Assembly (NCBI GenBank): GCA_021604825.1
Contig: BQJS01000003.1
Span: 1-64,000, forward strand
Source of the DNA: Phycisphaerae bacterium
Lineage (GTDB): Bacteria > Planctomycetota > Phycisphaerae > UBA1845
DNA: 64,000 nucleotides
Direction of reading: 5' to 3'
The notes under the pieces are model-generated. The model did no database searches, was not told the DNA's origin, and saw only the letters and a program-made list of their open reading frames with translations. Within the stretch, counting starts at the first letter, position 1, and every line of letters starts with the position of its first letter. The translations under genes were made by a program, and so were the position numbers. This document shows positions 17,544 to 25,400 of the stretch, piece after piece.

Positions 17544-20345
17544 TCAAGGTACGAGGTTGACACGCAGGTTATCGATGAGGCCAAAGCTCAGCGCCGCATT
17601 GTCGGATACCGAGGTAAAACCATCCATGTAACCGATGGTTATATCACCGCTTAGCGAAACGAACAGCCCCGAATTGTTGTCTATCGTGGCGATTGTCAGC
17701 CCATCGATCCGCCATGTTGCAGTCCCAGCGATTTCATCGACAACCACCTCAAACTCACGCCACTGGAACCCGGCACTGCCAGCGGCTGTCATTCCAGACT
17801 GCTGCGCGTGAATGACCTGTTGAGTTACCGGTGGTGACTGCGGTGCGAAGAATCCACTCAACGTTGGGTCGGTGTTGTTGTTGGAGGCGACATTGTAGAT
17901 ACCGCTGGCGATCGATTGTTCGGTCGCATCTTTGTAGACGCGGAAATCTCGCGATGATCCACCTTCGCCGTCCACCGCAAACCACGCCCCAAATCCTGAT
18001 ACACCGCCAAGATTCACGGTCATCCCATCCGAACCGACCCCGCCGGTGATGAACTCCGTCGATCCCGTCCCGCCTGACGGAAATGGTCCATTCGCGTTGA
18101 TCCACATGTCAAACGCAAGCGTGTATTGTCCTGAAGCTGATGCGCCCACCGGCGAGAGGCTGACGGCTTCAAGATCGCCCGGTGATGTCAAATTGGCGGC
18201 CAACCTCAGCCCAAGGGTTGTTCCGCCCGTGGAATTTGGGGCGGATGGAATGCCATCGACACCGTAGTCATATGCAAATGCAATCGAGGTGTCGGGGCCG
18301 CTGACATTGATGTTCCAATTTGACGATGTGTCTGTATCGAAGTCATCGGCGAACAATTCAACCGTTGCCACACATGCCGTGGCATCCATCGCTGGACCAT
18401 CCAGGCACTGCATGAATGCGCCGTAATCGTAGGCGTCGATGTCGTCATCACCATCGCGATCGAAACACGTACACAACTGCTCACCGATTGGGCCCCCGCC
18501 GTCGCCCGTCGTGCAGATTTGCAGCATCGCAAAATCGCGAAGATCGACGCGGGCGTCACCATTCAAGTCGCTGGAGGGTTGATTGCATCCCGACACGTAT
18601 GCAACTTCGTCCATCGCACCGCGCAGTATCCAAGTGTCCGGATCGAGTTGCACATCGACGACAACCTTCGGCGTATCAACGATGAACCATTGGAATTCGC
18701 GATCGTTCGAGATGACGAACGTCTCGGAACTCGCGTCGGCATATTCGACAACCACATCGATAGGCATCGTGAAACTCGGATACGCTGTTTGATACTGTTC
18801 AACGTGCAGCAGAAGGCGGTGTTGGTTGCCAATGAACTCCGATTGCCAGCCAAACCGATAACTCGGCGCGCCGCCTTGGTACACCCATTGATCGAAGAAC
18901 CAATCCATCTCTCGGCCCGAAACCATCTCAACGACGGCTTGAAAGTCCGCGGTCGTCGCCGAGCCGTCTTCATAAGTCGATCGATACTCCGCAAGTACGT
19001 CATAGAAAACATCGTCGCCTAGGACATGCCGCAGCATGTGCATCACCCATGATGCCTTGTTATAAACATTCGTGACGCTAAAAATCTGGCTCGTCGTATT
19101 GATATCGTAGCGGTACACCGTTCCCCCAAAACTGCTCGGCCGATACGTCATCATGTGACTGAGATACGCGGCATGGCTCCCACCCGGCTTGCGCTCGTGC
19201 CAAAGTGATTCGGCGTAGCGGGCGAAGCCTTCGTTCAGCCAGATGTCATGCCAAGTCGCACAAGTCACCGCGTCGCCCCACCACATGTGAGCCAATTCAT
19301 GAACCGTGCGCCGTTCGGGAAACGACCCCTGACTCGTGATCGTCTGATGCTCCATGCCGCAGCAACCCTCGAATTGGGCGATGCCGTACTTCTCGTCGAG
19401 GAACGGATATTCGCCGAAGCAATCTGGGTGGCTGAACGTTTCAATCATACTGACGACATCCACGAGGAGTGGCTGAACCGTGCTGACATCTTCGGGATAG
19501 ATGTAGAAATCAACCGGCATGACTCCCGAACTGTGTACGTAAGATTCCGTCCAATGCGTGTAGTTCGTCGCTGCAATTGAAACCAGATACACCGAAATCG
19601 GATACGTCTCCGCCCAGCGATAACGGGCCCGATTACCCGACAGCACATCCACACCGTCGAACCGCCCGTTGGACGCCACCGTCATCCAGTCCGGACTCGT
19701 CACCCAAACGTCCATCGTGAACTTGTCGTCGATGGCGTTCTTGCAGGGCCACCATGCCGGCGCGTTGAACGGCTGACTGTGCGTGGCGATGACCTCAACC
19801 GCAGGCGACCCATGCGTACCCGAGTAACCAGCCGCCGCCGACAAGTGAAACGGCGCCCCGCCGTATTCCACACGCACGCTGAACGCCTCGTCTGTATCGA
19901 ACGTTTGCCCCAGGTCGATGTCGATCTGATCATTGGCATGCAAATACGAAACCGGCGATCCATCCACCCAAACACCACCGACCACCATCACGTCAAACAA
20001 ATCAAGCGTGATCGACGTCAGGCCATCGGACAGACTGACAATGTCCAGCGTGTTTGAACCCGTCACCGAGTTGGGATTGAGCCCCAGCTCAATATCAAGA
20101 AAGCAATGAACCACGTCGATCTCAGCATCGCTCCCCCGAAGCGACGCAACCGGCGGAGGAACCATCGCCCGCAAAGCATGCCCGCAAAGCCCGTCCTTAC
20201 CCTCAGCGTCATCGTCACATTGTTTGGCTAATTCAGTAGCGTGTGATTGATCGGAGGCAAGTAACATTGATGCTGGACTCAATAGCACCGCACCAATGTA
20301 AAGGCCCATCTGAAGAATGAGTACGGCATTTCGTGATTCGATCAT
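17544..20345 (-). CDS. Secreted M1-family aminopeptidase-like protein with internal dockerin-like domain
   Basis: The 933-residue protein starts with a signal peptide (to about residue 30) and an N-terminal beta-domain of M1 type (about 75-265). The catalytic domain shows GMEH (residues 330-333, the GAMEN-equivalent) and HELAHMWWGD with zinc ligands H349, H353 and, after 18 residues, E372 in WLNEGFARY. These define a gluzincin of the M1 family, which removes N-terminal residues from peptides. After the helical part (to about 580) comes an EF-hand pair (about 592-651, LNGDARVDLRDFAMLQIC and DRDGDDDIDAYDYGAFMQC) and then about 270 residues resembling a concanavalin-like sandwich. The dockerin-like pair is internal here, not terminal. 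Secretion is inferred. Confidence 0.88.
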   Translation of the reverse strand: MIESRNAVLILQMGLYIGAVLLSPASMLLASDQSHATELAKQCDDDAEGKDGLCGHALRAMVPPPVASLRGSDAEIDVVHCFLDIELGLNPNSVTGSNTLDIVSLSDGLTSITLDLFDVMVVGGVWVDGSPVSYLHANDQIDIDLGQTFDTDEAFSVRVEYGGAPFHLSAAAGYSGTHGSPAVEVIATHSQPFNAPAWWPCKNAIDDKFTMDVWVTSPDWMTVASNGRFDGVDVLSGNRARYRWAETYPISVYLVSIAATNYTHWTESYVHSSGVMPVDFYIYPEDVSTVQPLLVDVVSMIETFSHPDCFGEYPFLDEKYGIAQFEGCCGMEHQTITSQGSFPERRTVHELAHMWWGDAVTCATWHDIWLNEGFARYAESLWHERKPGGSHAAYLSHMMTYRPSSFGGTVYRYDINTTSQIFSVTNVYNKASWVMHMLRHVLGDDVFYDVLAEYRSTYEDGSATTADFQAVVEMVSGREMDWFFDQWVYQGGAPSYRFGWQSEFIGNQHRLLLHVEQYQTAYPSFTMPIDVVVEYADASSETFVISNDREFQWFIVDTPKVVVDVQLDPDTWILRGAMDEVAYVSGCNQPSSDLNGDARVDLRDFAMLQICTTGDGGGPIGEQLCTCFDRDGDDDIDAYDYGAFMQCLDGPAMDATACVATVELFADDFDTDTSSNWNINVSGPDTSIAFAYDYGVDGIPSAPNSTGGTTLGLRLAANLTSPGDLEAVSLSPVGASASGQYTLAFDMWINANGPFPSGGTGSTEFITGGVGSDGMTVNLGGVSGFGAWFAVDGEGGSSRDFRVYKDATEQSIASGIYNVASNNNTDPTLSGFFAPQSPPVTQQVIHAQQSGMTAAGSAGFQWREFEVVVDEIAGTATWRIDGLTIATIDNNSGLFVSLSGDITIGYMDGFTSVSDNAALSFGLIDNLRVNLVP

Positions 20346-20528
20346 AAACGGATCCCAAGCGCCGTCGGTCTCGGGCGGCGAACCTTCTGAGTCTATCAGA
20401 AAGGAGCTTAGAGCCTCAACAGCTATTCGATAAGGTCCACCGAATTACTCACACCGCGTCGGCCTGCACGACCGATATCCACGAAGACTGCTGTTGCTGA
20501 TCTTTGTTCACCACTACAATCCGAGCCT

Positions 20529-22451
20529 ATGTCCAAACCATCGAAATCATCAATCGAAAGACTGGGCGATCCATCTGCCGGTCCGGACCAACCTATTGCA
20601 ACGCACCGATTTTCTCCTTATCAATTGATCGACAAGTTGTCGTGCCGATTGGTCAGCCGACGGATGCCATGGATGGTCGCATTGCTTGGCGTCATCCTCA
20701 CGCTTCCCGGATTGGGGCTGGGTTGGCAGACGGACGACCATTTGCATCGGGCGTCTTTGACCGATGAGTTCCCGGTGATGGCCGACGCACGGCGGCCGTT
20801 TTGGGATATGTTTGCTTTCGTCAAAGAGGGCACACTTGCTGAGAGCGGGGTCATCGAGCGCGGCGAGTTGCCCTGGTGGACACCACCGAATTTTGAGATC
20901 GCATTCTATCGACCCGTCGCGGGCATCACGCATTGGATCGATTACAAGCTTTGGCCGCACTCGCCTTGGATTATGCACGCGCATTCGATTGTGTGGTACG
21001 GATTGACCGTCTTTCTTGCTGCCCTGCTGTTTCGTAGATTTTCGATCACGCCGATCGTCGCCGGTTTGGCCGCACTTGTTTACGCGATCAGCGACGGCAA
21101 CGGATTGCCGGCCGTATGGTTGGCCAACCGCAACGCGACGCTGGCAGCTTGTTTCGGGATTTGCACGATACTGGCATATGACTGGTGGCGGCGCGACGGC
21201 TCCAACTTGGGCGCGATCATTGCCCCCATCGCATTGCTGACTGCCGTACTCGCAAACGAAGGCGCAGTAGCAGCGGGAGCCTATCTATTGGCGTATGCGC
21301 TTTTCATTGACCCGGACCGTACATGGAAACGCTTCGCCGCGCTGCTGCCGTGCACCGCAATCGGCGTAGCATGGTGGTTGGCTTATCGGGCAAATGGATA
21401 CGGTGCCGTTGGGTCGGGCGTTTACATTGATCCCGCACACGACACCCTGACATTCTTGTTTGCATTCATTCGCCGCGCGCCGGTCTTGATTTACGGCATG
21501 TTCGCGTCCCCGCCTTCAGACGCACACATCATGATGTCTGAAAAGGCGTATCGTATTTTCTGGATCGCGAGCCTTTGCCTGATTGTGGTCGGCATTTTTC
21601 AATTATTGCCGCATCTGAGAACCAACAACCGAATACGCTTCGCACTGACCGGAATGTTGCTTTCGATTGTGCCGCCGTGTGCGACGTTTGCGTCCGATCG
21701 ATTATTGATGTTTGCAGGTCTTGGTGCGGCGATGATCATTGCTCAGTTAATCGTCTCGGCGTGGAAACCGGATTTGAACTTTCCGAAGGTTCGGTTCTCC
21801 CGATTTGTGGGGGCCGCACTGATTGTCTTTAACTTGATTTTCGCACCATTCGGATTGGTGACCGCTGCACACAACACCAGAAGTTTCGGAGACACATCCG
21901 AAGTCGCGGGGCTCAGTCTGCCGCACGATGACAAGCTTGCGAACCAGCGCATGATGGTGGTCAGCACGCCGTCTGGGTTTCTATTCAGTTTCGCCAAGAT
22001 CTACGCGGCCACTCAAAATAGAACTGTTGCCCGAAAGACCCTAACACTGGGGTCAGGCGTATACGAAGTTCACGTCGGGCGGCCCGACGACCGCTCGCTA
22101 CTGGTGACGCAAGCCGGCGGATGGCTGATGCACCCAGGACAATGGCCCACCGATGATCCGAACGAATTCAAATGGGTGGGAACTCAGTACCTGTTTCAAA
22201 CGTTCGATGTGTTGTTCCGCGACCAGCAACCGTTCACCATAGGTCAGCGCATTGAGTTATCCGACTGCGCCCTCGAAATCGTCGGACTCACTCCCGATGC
22301 CCGACCGGCAACCGTTCGATTCGAATTCGACAACCCTCTCGAAGACGAATCCTATCGCTGGATCTATTGGAAGGACAACGGATTCGCTGAATTCGACCTG
22401 CCCGCCGTCGGCGAATCGGTCACGTTACCCGCGCCACGGCCCACACTCTGA
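20529..22451 (+). CDS. Multi-pass membrane protein, GT-C glycosyltransferase-like
   Basis: The 640-residue protein has about ten to eleven hydrophobic helices between residues 40 and 445 and a soluble C-terminal domain of about 190 residues. Straight after the first helix comes WQTDDHLHR, an acidic pair in the first external loop, the position of the catalytic Asp in GT-C enzymes that use lipid-phosphate sugars. Later segments (FYRPVAGITHWIDYKLW, NGLPAVWLANRNATLAACFG) resemble TMTC/GT39-like proteins. Transfer of a sugar from a polyprenyl carrier on the periplasmic side is inferred, not shown. It is divergent from the M1-like gene and converges on the RHS gene. It may act on the secreted proteins around it. 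Confidence 0.65.
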   Translation: MSKPSKSSIERLGDPSAGPDQPIATHRFSPYQLIDKLSCRLVSRRMPWMVALLGVILTLPGLGLGWQTDDHLHRASLTDEFPVMADARRPFWDMFAFVKEGTLAESGVIERGELPWWTPPNFEIAFYRPVAGITHWIDYKLWPHSPWIMHAHSIVWYGLTVFLAALLFRRFSITPIVAGLAALVYAISDGNGLPAVWLANRNATLAACFGICTILAYDWWRRDGSNLGAIIAPIALLTAVLANEGAVAAGAYLLAYALFIDPDRTWKRFAALLPCTAIGVAWWLAYRANGYGAVGSGVYIDPAHDTLTFLFAFIRRAPVLIYGMFASPPSDAHIMMSEKAYRIFWIASLCLIVVGIFQLLPHLRTNNRIRFALTGMLLSIVPPCATFASDRLLMFAGLGAAMIIAQLIVSAWKPDLNFPKVRFSRFVGAALIVFNLIFAPFGLVTAAHNTRSFGDTSEVAGLSLPHDDKLANQRMMVVSTPSGFLFSFAKIYAATQNRTVARKTLTLGSGVYEVHVGRPDDRSLLVTQAGGWLMHPGQWPTDDPNEFKWVGTQYLFQTFDVLFRDQQPFTIGQRIELSDCALEIVGLTPDARPATVRFEFDNPLEDESYRWIYWKDNGFAEFDLPAVGESVTLPAPRPTL

Positions 22452-22493
22452 GTGCCAACCCGTAGCGGCGAATAACGTGACGGTTTGCCCGGT

Positions 22494-25400
22494 CTATTTC
22501 AGAATAGTCACGTGGCCGCGATGTTTGTGCGGGCGCGGCTTGTGCCCATCGCACACGCTCCACGGCCTTCCGCAATTGGAGCAGATCGGCACCTTGATGT
22601 CACCGCCGTTCTCGCCCGGCCCGTCGCCCACCGACAAACCAAACTTCAATATGGTGACGTGACCATGACCGCCAGTACAATCCGAACGACCGCAGCGACT
22701 GCACTTCTTTCCGACCGTACTCATGCTCGATCCCACGCCAACACCGCCCCCACCGGCGACACCATGCAACTTCCAAGTCCGTGGACCGCAACCGGGCGTC
22801 GAGCGACAGTCGCCCAAGCACGCCACGCAATACACGCACTGACCGCCGCATTTCGAGTTCCCGCACGATTTGCATGTTCGGGCTCGTCCCATGCCGCTAC
22901 CAGTTCCGCCACCGCCTGCTGCGATACCGCCATTGGTATTGTTTGAGCGCGACGAGTTGTAATTCCAGTCCGACGAACTCTCAGCTTCCTTCAAGACCGT
23001 CACATGACCACGATGCTTTGAACTCGCGACGGCTGGAGGTATCTCACTTGGGCACGAATCGACCGATGACACGCAGGTGCCGTCTGGACACCGATATGGC
23101 GTTTCCATCGGGCAACCCGAACCACCGCCCGAAGCAATGTTCACCTTCTTGGACAAGTCGGCACCGGCTTTGAACTTCACGACGTTCTTGGCTGCGATCT
23201 TAATTTCCTTGCCCGTCTGCGGGTTGCGACCTGTGCGAGCCGCACGCTTTGAAATCGAGAAGGAACCGAATCCAACAAGACTGATACGATCGCCCTTCTT
23301 CAATGCCTTCCCGCTGCTCTTGGCAAGCGTGTCAACGAGATCAGCTTTGTTCATCAAACCGAGCGGATCAGAATTGGTCCACGGGTTGCTGCCGGCATAG
23401 CTAAACGCGTTACCGTGGTTAGCACCGTCGTACCACGCACCCAACGGATCACGCGAAATAAAGCGGCCCGAGATTGGATCGAGGTAGCGATTGCGATAGT
23501 AATACATATCCGTACTCGAATCGAAGCGTCGTCCGGTGAAGAGGTATGGATTCTCAAACGCCGATCCGCCGATCGGGATTCCCGCCCCGTCAAAGAACGC
23601 AGGTTGGCCATAATCTTGATAGTCGTACCGTTCGACGACCACACCGTTTGAATCCGTCAATGCCACGACGTTGCCCATGTCGTCGCTGTGATAATAAAAG
23701 TCACTGCCACCGCGAACCATCTGCACGACTTCGTCGATATCACCACCATACACATACGTTGCTTCATTTCCGAAACCATCCAACTCGTAGACCACTTCAT
23801 TTCCGTCATAGAAGTAATCGGTCTGCCTGGAGAATATAGCCGTATCTTCCTTCTTGCGGATGCGACGATCGAGCGCGTCATAGGCCATCGTCGTAAGCAA
23901 GCCGCTGGCTGGATCGTCGTGCGTGACCAAGCGATCTTTGTAATCGTAGAACATCAATCGAGGTGGACCGCCCGCAACTCTTTGCGTCAGATTGCCGTTT
24001 TCGTCGTAGCTGCGTACGTCACATCCGGTGTTCGTGTACTGATTCATCTGGAAGTCTGAAGGTGGGCTTGCTCCGTTCATCCCGTACGCACCGGGGCAAC
24101 TGTCGTTGGCAACAAAATTGCGATTGCCCACGTTGTCAAGCTGGTACTGGGTGTCGCGCACCAACACGGGCGCTGCAACATCCGTCTCAACGGTACGCGT
24201 CAAACGATAGACCGAGTCATATTCGTACACATGTTCCAGTTGATTGATCGGATCAAACCGAATCTTCTTGTTGTACTCTGGGTCCCATTGAAAATCCCGT
24301 GCGTCAATGATTGCGCCAGCCCCTGGATTCTCGTGGAAAATGGAGGCGACACGTTTCACGCCGAAGTCGCCCGGCCGATTGGGTACGCCTGTGACTCCGT
24401 TGTAGAAAAGGTTGGTGGCTGTCCCGTTCGACAATGACCTGAACTGCAGTCGATCCGGCCCCACGTACGCAAAGTTTGAAATCGGTCCCGACGAATCGGA
24501 GATATCAATGACCCGATTCAATCCGTCATACAAGCGGTTCATCGTCCGACCGTTCGGATAAACGCACTGAGTTTCGTTTCCAATCCCATCGAATTGCGAA
24601 TCAATCACCAATCCGTTCTGCGTTTCGGAGACGACGTGTGAGAGCGAGTCGTACTCTCGGGCAACCTGCGAGTCGTCGTCTTCCGCTAGAACCATTCGAT
24701 CCAAACCGTCATAAGTGAATTTCTCAAACGTCGTATCGGACGACACGCCGGGACCAGCCGTGATCACTTTGTCGGTCAATCGATCGTCTAAGTCGTACGT
24801 GTAGTCGATCTGCGTTCCGTTTGCGTCAACGTGGAGCGTCTTGTTGTCGCGGAAATCGTACTGGAAGAACTCGTTCGTGCCGTCCTCATATCCAGTCAAC
24901 GTCAATCGATTCAATGAGTCGTAAGCATAGGTGGTAGCATTGCCATTCCCGTCTTCCTGCAAAATCAAACGGGAAGAGTCGTCCCACACTTGCGTGTTCA
25001 CAATGACGCCAATTACCGCGCCGCCTCCCGCACCGGTGTTGGTCAGGAATCGATCTGTGCGTGTGAGCCGATTCATTCCGTCGTATGCGTAAGTTGTGGT
25101 ATTGCCGAGCGCGTCGTCTTCGCTGGTGAGCAAGTCGCGACTGTCATAGCTTCGGAAACTGGAATTCCCGAAATTGTCGCCCCGGATCGTCAAACGATTC
25201 AGTCCGTCATAGCCATAGGTGTCCGTGAACAACTCGTCTGCCAATCCCAGGTCGGATTTCTCTGTGGAATCTTCGGCGATTACATTTGAATTGCCGTCGT
25301 ATGTGTAACGAACAGTATTCCCTTTGGGATCGGTGCAAACACTGCGGCGGTTGGCTGAGTCGTAAATGCATGTATACGACTGCGAATTGTCGTCGATGAT

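Noticed and set aside
19354..19365. GMEH instead of GAMEN in the M1-like peptidase as a novelty
   Set aside because: GMEH is a known variant among bacterial M1 relatives.
23142..23357. Separate hupB-like gene translated from the internal ATG
   Set aside because: It is in frame with the RHS gene, has no Shine-Dalgarno site and lacks a stop after the HU part.
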